Made by a program: the position numbers and the translations under genes. The notes beneath the pieces were generated by a model, which was not told the DNA's origin, searched no databases, and saw nothing but the letters and a program-made list of their open reading frames with translations. A stretch of 64,000 nt of DNA from Arthrobacter sp. 24S4-2 (GTDB taxonomy: Bacteria; Actinomycetota; Actinomycetes; Actinomycetales; Micrococcaceae): assembly GCF_005280255.1 (NCBI RefSeq), contig NZ_CP040018.1, positions 2,294,001-2,358,000 of the forward strand, written 5' to 3'. Shown one piece after another: positions 9,102 through 17,204 of the stretch; the stretch's first letter is position 1, and every line of letters starts with the position of its first letter.

Positions 9102-9967
9102 CAGGAAAACCGGTGACAGGCAAACTCAAGAGTCCCCCGGTTCCGTACCTTCAGGAACTGTGGAGCAGAATCCGAGGGCTTCGCTGCATCGTCGTCGTTG
9201 GCCTTCCCGGTACTGGGAAGAGCCTCCTCGTTCGCGAGATCGCAGCAGCAGCCGGCGCAGACGGCCGCCCCAGCGCCGTCATGCAATGGGACGTCTCGCG
9301 GGAATCCTGGGACAGTCACCCCTCCGCGGCCGCCACATATCCGGAAATTGACGGCGTCACCCATGAGGGCATCCGGACGGCGATGGGCATTTGGGTCCGG
9401 GAAGCAGTAGCAGACTGGTATTCCCAGCACGCCGATGGGGACGATTTGCTCATCGTTGAAGCCCCGCACATCGGCGGGAGGTTCTCAGAACTCGCCCACG
9501 TCGTTGACGATGCGGCCGAACCATCCCTGCGGGGGGCGGGCACGCTATTCGTTCTGGTGGCCCCTACTAAGGCCCTTCAGCTGACGCTGAAAAGCCAGCG
9601 CGCCGCGGACATGGAGAGCCATGGGGAGGGCTCGTACGAAAGTAACAACGCCTCGCCGGATCTCCTGGATGAACTCACTGACTCGTTGCGTGGACCAGCC
9701 CAGGAACTCCGGATAGCGAGCATCTCCTCCACCGGATACGATCCGGAGCTGTACGCAGAACTGATGCAACATGTTCTGCGGCACAGGAACGTTCTCCTCG
9801 TGCGCCCCGACCGGCTCATGGAGGTTACTGGATCCGTCTACTCATTGGGGGACCAGTCCAGCAGGCTCTGGGCAACAGAAGAACAGGTCCAGCGGTCCTT
9901 GGACGTTGTTGAATCCATGTCGCAGAGGGAACTGGCCCAACATACGAACGACTGGTTCCGCTCGTAG
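9098..9967 (+). CDS. P-loop NTPase of unknown role, coupled to the ThDP enzyme
   Basis: A 289-residue protein starting at GTG 9098, which overlaps the stop of the ThDP gene (GTGA), so the two are translationally coupled. The Walker A motif is GLPGTGKS at residues 35-42. A plausible Walker B-like strand is DDLLIVEAPHIGG. It resembles the kinase/AAA-type P-loop fold rather than an ABC or GTPase domain. No partner domain, signal or membrane segment is visible. The position suggests a role as a small-molecule kinase or a maturation factor for an enzyme of this operon. The substrate is unknown. It is the last gene before the strong terminator at 10052. Confidence 0.7.
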   Translation: MTGKPVTGKLKSPPVPYLQELWSRIRGLRCIVVVGLPGTGKSLLVREIAAAAGADGRPSAVMQWDVSRESWDSHPSAAATYPEIDGVTHEGIRTAMGIWVREAVADWYSQHADGDDLLIVEAPHIGGRFSELAHVVDDAAEPSLRGAGTLFVLVAPTKALQLTLKSQRAADMESHGEGSYESNNASPDLLDELTDSLRGPAQELRIASISSTGYDPELYAELMQHVLRHRNVLLVRPDRLMEVTGSVYSLGDQSSRLWATEEQVQRSLDVVESMSQRELAQHTNDWFRS

Positions 9968-10051
9968 GCGTTGGCTACAGGCAGCAGGTCCTACGGCCTC
10001 GGGGAGTGGACAGCTCGAAGTTTGGCAGTGACCACCAAGGTTCAGCGAACG

Positions 10052-10090
10052 AAAAGGCGGGCCGGCCCCTCGGGGGCCGGCCCGCCTTTT
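10052..10090. terminator. bidirectional intrinsic terminator
   Basis: A perfect 18-bp inverted repeat with a 3-base loop. The arms are 10052-10069 and 10073-10090, starting with AAAA and ending with TTTT. It is very GC-rich inside. It separates the converging P-loop gene (plus) and gntR (minus) and can end transcription from both sides. Confidence 0.93.
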
Positions 10091-10106
10091 CGTGAAGTGC
10101 AATCCG

Positions 10107-10796
10107 TTAGGCTGCGCTGCGGGTGCTCAGTTTCTCCTGGACACGGCGTACCAGGACCAAGGTGTGTTCGCGGCTTATCTCTTCGAGGTTTGCGTCGGCT
10201 TCGCCGTTCTCGATGGCGTCGATGATCCGTATATGGAAGCCAATGGTTTCCTTACCCGCAGACAGTCCCAAGGTCTGAATGATGATGCCGCGTTCGCGGG
10301 CGAAGACCAAGCTGCTGACGGTATCGGTCCACTGGGAGAGCCGCTGAAGTTCCTGGATCAGGAGAACATTGGGGCAGCGATTATGAATCATCTCGTGAAA
10401 CTGCCGGTTCAGCGTTGTCCACGCCTCAAAATCAAACTCCTCCAAGGCTCCCATCAGCTTACCGTTGGTCTCCCGCAGGGCCGAGATCTCCTCACCGGAC
10501 AGCAGGGGGGCTGCGGCGCGGGTCGCGTAGGCCTCCATGACGGCTTTCATCTCCATGAGATTGAACCAATGCGTCTTATCAAGCTGAACGATGGAAGGTC
10601 CTGAGTTCGTCCCGTATTCAACCAGTCCTTCGGCTTCCAGCCGGCGAAGTGCCTCCCTGATGGGGGCCTGGCTGACGCCGATGTCCTTGACCAGGTTGTC
10701 GATGATCAGACGCTGGCCGGCTGCGTACTGAGAGCCCACGATGCGTGTCCGCAATATTTCATGGGCAAAGTCGACCTTGGACTGGACAGCTGTCAT
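10107..10796 (-). CDS. GntR-family regulator, FCD type
   Basis: Cytoplasmic transcription factor (229 aa) with an N-terminal winged helix (residues about 8-70; helix-turn-helix around VKDIGVSQAPIREALRRLEAEGLV) and a C-terminal all-helical FCD ligand domain that includes the metal-site-like LNRQFHEMIHNRC. ATG 10796 is chosen over upstream starts because GAGAGGG precedes it. The gene converges on the operon 4813-9967 and lies tail-to-head with the aminotransferase and ALDH genes. A TCCTATA-related inverted repeat lies in its own promoter, so autoregulation is likely. The effector is unknown, probably a pathway carboxylic acid. Confidence 0.9.
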   Translation of the reverse strand: MTAVQSKVDFAHEILRTRIVGSQYAAGQRLIIDNLVKDIGVSQAPIREALRRLEAEGLVEYGTNSGPSIVQLDKTHWFNLMEMKAVMEAYATRAAAPLLSGEEISALRETNGKLMGALEEFDFEAWTTLNRQFHEMIHNRCPNVLLIQELQRLSQWTDTVSSLVFARERGIIIQTLGLSAGKETIGFHIRIIDAIENGEADANLEEISREHTLVLVRRVQEKLSTRSAA

Positions 10797-10881
10797 GTTT
10801 CCCTCTCGGAGCAGCTTTATGGACGAAATCAAGGCTCAAGGTTTGTCCGTTTCCGCACCAGCAACCTAGCAGCCTACAAAG

Positions 10882-10902
10882 CGTATAGCTAATCCTATGC
10901 GA
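10882..10902. promoter_or_regulatory. imperfect inverted repeat before gntR
   Basis: CGTATAG and CCTATGCG form an imperfect inverted repeat around a short AT spacer, about 90 bp before the gntR start. It resembles the TCCTATA elements at 4652 and 12101. Autoregulation by the GntR protein is the inferred role. Confidence 0.4.
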
Positions 10903-10941
10903 TATCCTTCGTTTGGGAGCGCCGATCAGCTGAAATTCCCC

Positions 10942-12081
10942 TCACACCCCGCTGGTCAGACCTTTCGCTACGACTCGTTCCAAGGCTGCAATCGTAGCGT
11001 TCACCTGTTCCGGGGTTCCCACGGTGATCCGAACGCTTGCAGGATCACCCATGGCGTTGCCGGGACGTACGATGATGCCCTCCGCCTCAAGTGCTTTGGT
11101 GAATGCCTTCGCGTCACCTACGCGGACGTAGACGAAATTCGCGTGCGAGACTAATGGCTCAAATCCGAGGCTGCGGAGGCCTTCGGTTAGTTCGCTGCGT
11201 CCATGCTCGTTCAGCCCGACGCGGCGTTCGAGCTCTTCGTGCTCCCGCAGGCTTGCCAAGGCCGCAGCCTGGGCGACGTTGGACACTTCGTAGTTGCTCT
11301 GCACCTTTTGGACAGCTCCGATAATCTCTGGGGAGCCCACCAGGTACGCGACGCGCAGGCCAGCTAGGCCGTAAGCCTTGGAGAAGGTCCGCAGCGTGAC
11401 CAGGTTACGGCGCTTGAAGTCCCTTTCGGCGATGGTGTCCGCGTACTCCGGGGATTTGGCGTACTCGAAGTAGGCCTCGTCCACGACAATGGTTACGTGC
11501 TCTGGGACGGCCGCAATAAAGCTGAGCAGCTCTTCCCTGCTGACAATGCCGCCCGTGGGATTGTTCGGGTTGCATACGTAGACAATGCGCGTTGTCTCGT
11601 CGATAAGACCCAGCATGGTCATCAGATCGTAGCTCCCGTCCTTGCGGACAGGTGTGCTGAGCGTTGTCGCACCCTGCTTTCGGGCGTCAAGGGCATATGC
11701 GTGGAAAGTCGGTGTGGAAACAACGATGTTTGTGCCCTCATCCAGAAGCGCCACCGAGAGATGGTGGATCAGTCCGATCCCACCGGCGCCAACGGCAACC
11801 TCTGCGATATCGACCCCAAGCATGTCAGCCAGTTCTGCGCGAAGAGTGCGGAAACCTGACTCGGGATACAAGTTGGCCCGCCCCACCTGTTCGAAGGCAG
11901 CCTTGGCAGCTGAGGGGAATGGGCCGTACGGGCCTTCGTTCGCAGCAAGGCCCAGTAGTTCGAGCACTGCACCCTCGCTCGCTGCGTCGCGGACGCTCCT
12001 GCCGGCGCTGTAGGGCGGGAGCCCGTCGATCGCTGCCCGAATCTTCGGGCCCGAACCGGTTTCTGAAATAGCGGTGTGCAT
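10942..12081 (-). CDS. HisC-like class I/II aminotransferase
   Basis: PLP enzyme (379 aa) of fold type I, closest in pattern to histidinol-phosphate and aromatic aminotransferases. The visible motifs are the NPNNPTGG block near residue 171, the Asp201 region VVDEAYFEYA that contacts the PLP ring nitrogen, and the Schiff-base Lys235 in LRTFSKAYGLAGLR. A full histidine operon is absent, so a catabolic or aromatic amino acid role is more likely than histidine synthesis. ATG 12081 has AAGGAT at good spacing and is preferred to the in-frame TTG at 12090. It is divergent from the ALDH gene across a 68-bp promoter region with TCCTATA repeats. Confidence 0.85.
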   Translation of the reverse strand: MHTAISETGSGPKIRAAIDGLPPYSAGRSVRDAASEGAVLELLGLAANEGPYGPFPSAAKAAFEQVGRANLYPESGFRTLRAELADMLGVDIAEVAVGAGGIGLIHHLSVALLDEGTNIVVSTPTFHAYALDARKQGATTLSTPVRKDGSYDLMTMLGLIDETTRIVYVCNPNNPTGGIVSREELLSFIAAVPEHVTIVVDEAYFEYAKSPEYADTIAERDFKRRNLVTLRTFSKAYGLAGLRVAYLVGSPEIIGAVQKVQSNYEVSNVAQAAALASLREHEELERRVGLNEHGRSELTEGLRSLGFEPLVSHANFVYVRVGDAKAFTKALEAEGIIVRPGNAMGDPASVRITVGTPEQVNATIAALERVVAKGLTSGV

Positions 12082-12100
12082 ATTTACCAATCCTTAGTTC

Positions 12101-12130
12101 TCCTATAGACTTTCCTATACGATTCTATAC
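12101..12130. promoter_or_regulatory. three tandem TCCTATA-type elements
   Basis: TCCTATAG (12101), TCCTATAC (12113) and TTCTATAC (12123) stand 10-12 bp apart, on one DNA face, in the divergent promoter between the aminotransferase and the aldehyde dehydrogenase. They match the palindrome at 4652. These are candidate GntR operators or overlapping -10 elements. Confidence 0.5.
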
Positions 12131-12149
12131 ACGCTGAGGAAAAAGGACA

Positions 12150-13568
12150 ATGGCTGAAATCGCAGAGTTGAACCGCATCTTTGCCGGGGGGCGCTGGACT
12201 CCCGCCACCGGCGCAGACATCATGCATGTGTATAACCCGGCGGACGGCAGCCGCATCGGCCGAGTCACGGCTGCCAGTGTCCAGGATGTGGAGCTCGCAA
12301 GCCTGGCGGCCTTGGAGGCATTCGCGGGCTGGCGTGACACCGCGGTGAGCGAAAGGGCTGCCATCGTCGCGCGCATCGCTGACGGCCTCGCTGCTCGCGC
12401 AGTAGATCTTGCCGACGGAATCACGCTGGAAGTGGGCACACCCCGACACAAATGTGTCCGAATGCAGGTCACTCCTGCAGTCGAAACGTTCAAGAGCGCG
12501 GCAAGGCTCGGACCTAAAGTCCTGGTCGAGGAACAACTGGACGCTACACGGATCCGCAAGGTGCCGGTCGGCGTGGTCGCCTGCATCACACCCTGGAACT
12601 ACCCGCTCTATCAGATAGCCTCAAAGGTCGCCGCTGCACTCATGGCCGGCTGCACCATAGTCCTTAAACCAAGCGAAGTGGCACCAACCAACGCAGCTAT
12701 CCTCGCAGACGTCGCCTCAGCAGCGGGTCTGCCGCCAGGAGTCTTCAACGTCGTCTTCGGGAACGGGCCCACCACAGGAGAGGCTCTCATAAGCCACCCG
12801 GCAATTGACTTCGTTTCCTTTACGGGATCCACCCGCGCCGGCGCCAGAATCGCCGCCATAGCCGGCCAGCACATCAAACAGGTATCCCTGGAACTGGGCG
12901 GAAAGTCAGCCAGCCTCGTACTCCCCGGGGTAGACCTTCAGCTGGCGGTAAGCAAAACCCTCGAGAAAAGTTTTCAGAACTCAGGGCAGACCTGCGCCGC
13001 TCTGACCCGACTCCTCGTTCCATCAGACGCCCTCGCACAGGTGTCCGCATTACTGAAAACTCAGGTTGCTTCCTTCCCCGTGGGCAATCCCTCGGAAGCG
13101 AGCACGGTACTTGGCCCTGTCGCAACGGCGGACCAGCGGGACAAAGTGCTTAGCCTGACAGCCGCTGCCCGCAAATCCGGCGCTGAACTCCTTGCGTCTG
13201 GTCCAGTCTTCGGCGACCCCTCGGGCTTCTATGTCCCGGCGGAGGCGTACCTCACCGACGCCGACGGTGGACTCGCCCAGGAAGAAGTGTTCGGGCCGGT
13301 CCTGGCCGTAGTGCCATACAGCGACATCGACGAAGCGGTCGACATGGCAAACAATTCCCCTTACGGACTCAGCGGCGCGGTATGGGGACAAGACCGCGAG
13401 GAAGCGGGTAAGGTCGCCGCACGAATCCGAACCGGGAGCGTATCCATCAATGGGGCGGCAACACATCCCGACGCGCCCTTCGGGGGGTTCCGGATGTCAG
13501 GTTTTGGCAGGGAACGGGGTGCCCATGGCATCGAAGAATTCCTCACGACTCAGTCAATCCACTTCTAA
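12150..13568 (+). CDS. aldehyde dehydrogenase
   Basis: NAD(P)-dependent aldehyde dehydrogenase (472 aa). TPWNYPLYQ near residue 147, LKPSEVAPTN near 172, FTGSTRAG near 224, general base Glu248 in SLELGGKSA and catalytic Cys282 in SGQTCAALTR are all present, so it should be active. The start at ATG 12150 follows an AAAAAGGA ribosome site. It is divergent from the HisC-like aminotransferase and downstream of the TCCTATA elements. With the ThDP enzyme it could oxidise the aldehyde made by decarboxylation of a 2-oxo acid. The specific substrate is unknown. Confidence 0.88.
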   Translation: MAEIAELNRIFAGGRWTPATGADIMHVYNPADGSRIGRVTAASVQDVELASLAALEAFAGWRDTAVSERAAIVARIADGLAARAVDLADGITLEVGTPRHKCVRMQVTPAVETFKSAARLGPKVLVEEQLDATRIRKVPVGVVACITPWNYPLYQIASKVAAALMAGCTIVLKPSEVAPTNAAILADVASAAGLPPGVFNVVFGNGPTTGEALISHPAIDFVSFTGSTRAGARIAAIAGQHIKQVSLELGGKSASLVLPGVDLQLAVSKTLEKSFQNSGQTCAALTRLLVPSDALAQVSALLKTQVASFPVGNPSEASTVLGPVATADQRDKVLSLTAAARKSGAELLASGPVFGDPSGFYVPAEAYLTDADGGLAQEEVFGPVLAVVPYSDIDEAVDMANNSPYGLSGAVWGQDREEAGKVAARIRTGSVSINGAATHPDAPFGGFRMSGFGRERGAHGIEEFLTTQSIHF

Positions 13569-13605
13569 ACATCCCCAGGCAGGCCAAACGGTTGAGGAGA
13601 ACCCA

Positions 13606-13707
13606 TTGAAAAACAACCGAACCAGATCGGGCCCTTACGTTCCAACTCGCGACGACGTTGGGTGTGACGACGATTGCCAGTTCTGCAGCGGCCCCGAAAC
13701 AGACTAA
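13606..13707 (+). CDS. 33-residue Cys-rich peptide with CX3CX2C spacing
   Basis: A short frame starts at TTG 13606, only six bases after GAGGAGA, and ends at 13707, between the aldehyde dehydrogenase and the tatA-like gene. The product is hydrophilic, with the end DVGCDDDCQFCSGPETD. Its three Cys residues (20, 24, 27) have the CX3CX2C spacing that radical SAM enzymes use for an iron-sulfur cluster, but nothing else of such an enzyme is present. It may be a metal-binding peptide or a peptide precursor. The same frame is open upstream into the ALDH gene, so the start is inferred from the ribosome site. Confidence 0.4.
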   Translation: MKNNRTRSGPYVPTRDDVGCDDDCQFCSGPETD

Positions 13708-13755
13708 CCAAGCAAAAACACCAACTACCCAATTGACAGCAATGAAAGGACTCTA

Positions 13756-14058
13756 ATGGGACGACTTCTCGATAGTCCGTGGCCCATCGTAGTCATTGCG
13801 ATAGTGACGCTCCTGCTCTTTGCTGCGCCTAAGCTTCCGGCTATGGCCCGCAGCCTTGCACAGTCTGCGCGAATAATAAGGTCCGAGGCCAAGGAGGCAA
13901 AGGACGACGGAAAATCTGGGCCGCCCGACGTCCCCGATGCGACTTCAGTCGCTGAGCCTGGCAACCCTCAGCCGCAAACCGGAGCTGGCCATCCACCCGA
14001 GAACGGCAATGCCAGTCCTCCCCTAGGAGCGCGGGTCAGTAGTCGGCCGGGTTCTTAA
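13756..14058 (+). CDS. tatA: TatA-like twin-arginine translocase subunit
   Basis: A 100-residue protein with a short N-terminus, one membrane helix (WPIVVIAIVTLLLFAAPKLP), then an amphipathic helix (MARSLAQSARIIRSEAKEAK) and a long, Pro/Gly-rich soluble tail. This is the TatA/E plan, with the FAAPKLP hinge replacing the usual FGxKxLP. No tatC is nearby, so it would act with a chromosomal TatC or serve another membrane role. The ATG has GAAAGGA before it. The frame ends close to the IS1182-type element, so the C-terminal tail may be partly altered by the insertion. Confidence 0.75.
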   Translation: MGRLLDSPWPIVVIAIVTLLLFAAPKLPAMARSLAQSARIIRSEAKEAKDDGKSGPPDVPDATSVAEPGNPQPQTGAGHPPENGNASPPLGARVSSRPGS

Positions 14059-15684
14059 AACGCCGTGTGAATTGCCGGGGTGCGGGAGGGGTGGCTGGAA
14101 GAATCGGGAGTATGAATTCCGGTTCCCAGGATGGCCTTTTTGATGAAGCTCTCGTGGAGCGGGTGGAGCGTTTTGATGACGGGATCGTTGAGGCCGGTGC
14201 TGGTGTGAAGAAGCGGTTCAAATCCTTTGAGCCGGACGCGGTGATGCTGGTCCCGCCGTCGCTGGATGAGTGGTTGCCGGGCAATCATCTGGCCCGGTTC
14301 ATCGCTGATCTGGTGTCCCGGGAGCTGGATCTGTCCCGGTTCTACGGCTCGTATGGGAAGACGAAGGGCCAGCCGCCGTATGATCCGCGGTTGATGGTCC
14401 GGGTCCTGCTTTACGGTTACTGCGTCGGGGTGCGTTCCTCCCGGGAGTTGGAGCGGGCGTGCGTGGACGTGGTCGCGTTCCGTTGGCTGGCCGGGCAGCA
14501 GGCACCGGATTTCCGGTCCATCGGCCGGTTCCGCAAACGCCATCTCGCGGCGTTGGGGAACGTGTTCCTGCAGGCGCTGGAACTCTGCCGGGCCGCGGGC
14601 ATGGTCTCGTTGGGCCGGGTTGCCCTGGACGGGACGAAGGTGCGGGCCAACGCGTCCCGGCGAAAGGCGATGAGCTACGGACGGCTGACCGAAAAACAGA
14701 GGATCCTCGCCGCGGAGGTCTCGGACATGCTCGCCGACGCCGAGGCCGTGGACAGGGAGGAGGATGCCCGGTTCGGGGCGGATACGCGCGGCGATGAGCT
14801 CCCGCCGGACCTGGCCGACCGGCAATCGCGGCTGGCGAAGATGGCCGCGGCCCGCAAACAGCTCGAAGAGGACGCGGCAGCCAAAGCACGCAAAGAGGCG
14901 GAGCAGAAAGCCCGGGACCGCGGCGATGACGACGGGGCGGCTGCGGCCAAGGGTGAGGAAGCCGCGGCCAAAGCGGAGGTCAGACCGAGGGCCCAGCGCA
15001 ATTTCACGGACCCCGACTCCCGGATCATGAAGACCGCAGACGGCTCGTACCACTATTGCTACAACGCCCAGGCCGTGGTCGACGCGGACCATCAGGTCAT
15101 CGTCGCCACCGATCTGAACAACACCGCGGTGGACGTGCAGCAACTGGTCCCGATGACCGAACGCACCGCCGAAACCCTGGGCCGGATGGCCGCCCAATGG
15201 ACCATTGATGCCGGATATTGTTCAGCAGCCAACCTCGAACACGTGAAGGAAATCGAGGCCGCCGGCGGGACCGAGTTCTTCATCGCGACCGGCCGGCTCA
15301 AACACGGCGAAAAGGTTCCCGAGACGCCCCGGGGCAGGATCCCGGCCACCGCCACACTCCGGGAACGGATGGCGAGGAAACTCAAAACCAAGAAGGGCCG
15401 GGCCGTTTACGCGCGGCGCAAGGCGATCATCGAACCGGTCTTCGGGCAAATCCACACCCGCCAGGGCAAACACGTACTCCTGCGCGGCCTCGAACAGGCC
15501 AAACACGAGTGGGAACTGATGGCAGGCTGTCACAACCTGCTGAAATTGTTCACTTTCAAAGCCAAAGCCGGTCTCAACGCCCCGGCCGGAGCCTGACCCA
15601 CGGGCCAAGGCGGCCACGGCTGCCCGGCCCGCGGCCGCTGCCAATCCTCGAAGGAGGCCCACCACCGCCGCGGACAGCCCGGCC
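14045..15684. mobile_element. IS1182-type insertion sequence, approximate ends
   Basis: The element carries one long transposase gene. Short, weak matching ends are seen: GGCCGGGTT at 14045-14053 and its near-inverse AGCCCGGCC at 15676-15684. Only about nine bases agree, and no target duplication is obvious, so the borders are approximate. It follows the tatA-like gene directly. Confidence 0.5.
14112..15596 (+). CDS. IS1182-family transposase
   Basis: DDE transposase (494 aa). The N-terminal DUF772-like part (FIADLVSRELDLSRFYGSYG, PPYDPRLMVRVLLYGYCVG) is followed by ALDGTKVRANASRR, a long charged, coiled-coil-like insert (about residues 185-295) and a C-terminal DDE part (YNAQAVVDADHQVIVA, TIDAGYCSAANLEHV, RRKAIIEPVFGQIHTRQG). 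The length is normal and no frame damage is seen, so the element may be functional. ATG 14112 fits the family N-terminus. Confidence 0.9.
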   Translation: MNSGSQDGLFDEALVERVERFDDGIVEAGAGVKKRFKSFEPDAVMLVPPSLDEWLPGNHLARFIADLVSRELDLSRFYGSYGKTKGQPPYDPRLMVRVLLYGYCVGVRSSRELERACVDVVAFRWLAGQQAPDFRSIGRFRKRHLAALGNVFLQALELCRAAGMVSLGRVALDGTKVRANASRRKAMSYGRLTEKQRILAAEVSDMLADAEAVDREEDARFGADTRGDELPPDLADRQSRLAKMAAARKQLEEDAAAKARKEAEQKARDRGDDDGAAAAKGEEAAAKAEVRPRAQRNFTDPDSRIMKTADGSYHYCYNAQAVVDADHQVIVATDLNNTAVDVQQLVPMTERTAETLGRMAAQWTIDAGYCSAANLEHVKEIEAAGGTEFFIATGRLKHGEKVPETPRGRIPATATLRERMARKLKTKKGRAVYARRKAIIEPVFGQIHTRQGKHVLLRGLEQAKHEWELMAGCHNLLKLFTFKAKAGLNAPAGA

Positions 15685-15939
15685 ATCAAGATGGCAACGT
15701 GTCACCGGTCAGTAGACAGGACCACTCCTGGATGACGGAAACCACTACCGCCCACGCTCCTAGACGTACAACTAGCAAACGCAGACTCGAGGCGAGGCTA
15801 GCGTTCCTGGCATCGTCGGACGAAGGCGGGCGGCACCGACAGGAGGTCGCCAATCGAGATCCGACGATGACAGGCGCGGTTATCACAGACTGCATTTCTG
15901 CCTCCGGAACCGGGACGCATCCACACAGACGATGGTTCC

Positions 15940-16170
15940 ATGCCCGAAGAGAACAAGCCGTCTCCGCGCTTCCTGACCATCGATCAGGTAGCGACGGCGC
16001 TGCACATCGGCCACCCCTTGGTACGCGGTCTGGTGGGCGAGCGGCGAACTGCGTGGCTTTCAGTTGGGCGGAACGTATGGCGGACTGGCGCCAGCGACGT
16101 CGAGGACTACACCTCCATGGTGCACCGTCTCACTGCTGAACGGTTGGCAGCCGGTGACCTCCCGGACTGA
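15940..16170 (+). CDS. small helix-turn-helix DNA-binding protein
   Basis: A 76-residue protein with an excisionase/MerR-like helix-turn-helix (FLTIDQVATALHIGHPLVRGLVGE, residues about 11-34) followed by a predicted wing with Trp residues. Such proteins are small regulators or excisionases. The ATG lies close to the IS1182-type element but outside it. No integrase is seen nearby. The role is unknown. Confidence 0.65.
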   Translation: MPEENKPSPRFLTIDQVATALHIGHPLVRGLVGERRTAWLSVGRNVWRTGASDVEDYTSMVHRLTAERLAAGDLPD

Positions 16171-16220
16171 AGTCCTGAGCCGATTCCGTCCCCTAGCCCT
16201 GGCACCTGCATAATCATCCC

Positions 16221-17192
16221 ATGTCAATATCCTGTGCCTTCTGCGGCTCCACGCAGCCGCTGACCCGTGAGCATGTTTTTGGCCAGTGGGTGAGCAAGAT
16301 TGGTCTTGACCTCCGCCTCGCCAGCCACCACGCGGGTGCGTTGAATGGCTTGCCTCGGGACATGGGGGAGCAGCCTCCCTATCGGCTGCAGGTGAAGAAC
16401 TTCTGTGCACCCTGCAACAACGGGTGGATGAGCCAGCTGGAAAAGGCCGCCCAGCGTGTTCTCACTCCATTTATCCTCGGTAAGCCTGGAACGATTGGGG
16501 TCGAAGACCAGGCAGTGATAGCCATGTGGGCGCAGAAGACCGCCCTCACGGCGATGCTTGTATCCAGTGAGAAGCAGCGCGATGAGGGATACGGCCTGGC
16601 GCCATCCGAGTACACCGCTTTGTACGAACAGCGGGAACGGATGCAGCCCCTTGATGCCAGCCGGATTTGGGTCGGCAAGTACGCAGGGACAGATGGTTTT
16701 TCCGGCGTGCGGGTGACACCGCTGGTCGTACGTGTGCCGTGGAGCCCGGAACCAGATGTACCGCAAGGGTATGCTCTCACAATCGTGCTCGGTCAGCTTG
16801 TCATTCAGGGGCTACGGTTCACGTCGCCGGCTTTGGAAGTGGATGTGACGACCCAGCTGCAGATGCCGCAACTATGGCCAAGCAGCGCGGCGCTGCAATG
16901 GCCGGGCGGACAACCCTGCACTGAAGAATCGTTCCTCCGTTTCGCCGACGGGAAGATGATCAGATCTACGGTCGAACATTTGGAGTTACATCCATGGCGT
17001 CCAGCGGTTGATGTGCCGCAGAGCATTCTCGTGGAGGACCAGGTTAGGGTCCCCGCGATGTGTAAGAAACACGTCGTCTCCTATCCGGCAGCCTTGCTCA
17101 GGGAGGCGATGCGGGGAAGATTCTACGCATTCCTAAGGGAATGCGAATGTGGGGTCACTGGGGTGTGTCAAGGATGTGAGACAGCCGGTTAG
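16221..17192 (+). pseudogene. HNH-like zinc protein, 3' end replaced by IS3
   Basis: A 323-residue frame with an N-terminal CxxC (CAFCGS), TREHVFGQW and CAPCNNGWMSQLE. This pattern is shared by uncharacterised HNH-nuclease-like proteins, in which the Cys pairs bind zinc. A second Cys/His-rich part lies near the end (CKKHVVSYP, ECECGVTGVC). The last seven codons read into the inverted repeat of the IS3 element that starts at 17173, so the natural C-terminus is lost. The protein may still fold because most of it is intact. No partner gene is visible. A role in defence or DNA processing would be speculation. Confidence 0.6.
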
Positions 17193-17204
17193 TTTCTTTT
17201 TGGG

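Noticed and set aside
10942..12081. histidine biosynthesis (hisC) assignment
   Set aside because: The fold fits, but no other his gene is near and the divergent ALDH and ThDP genes indicate catabolism. Only the family name is kept.
14055..15197. 380-codon minus-strand frame in the IS1182-type element
   Set aside because: It is a shadow of the transposase gene, with unnatural composition and no motif.
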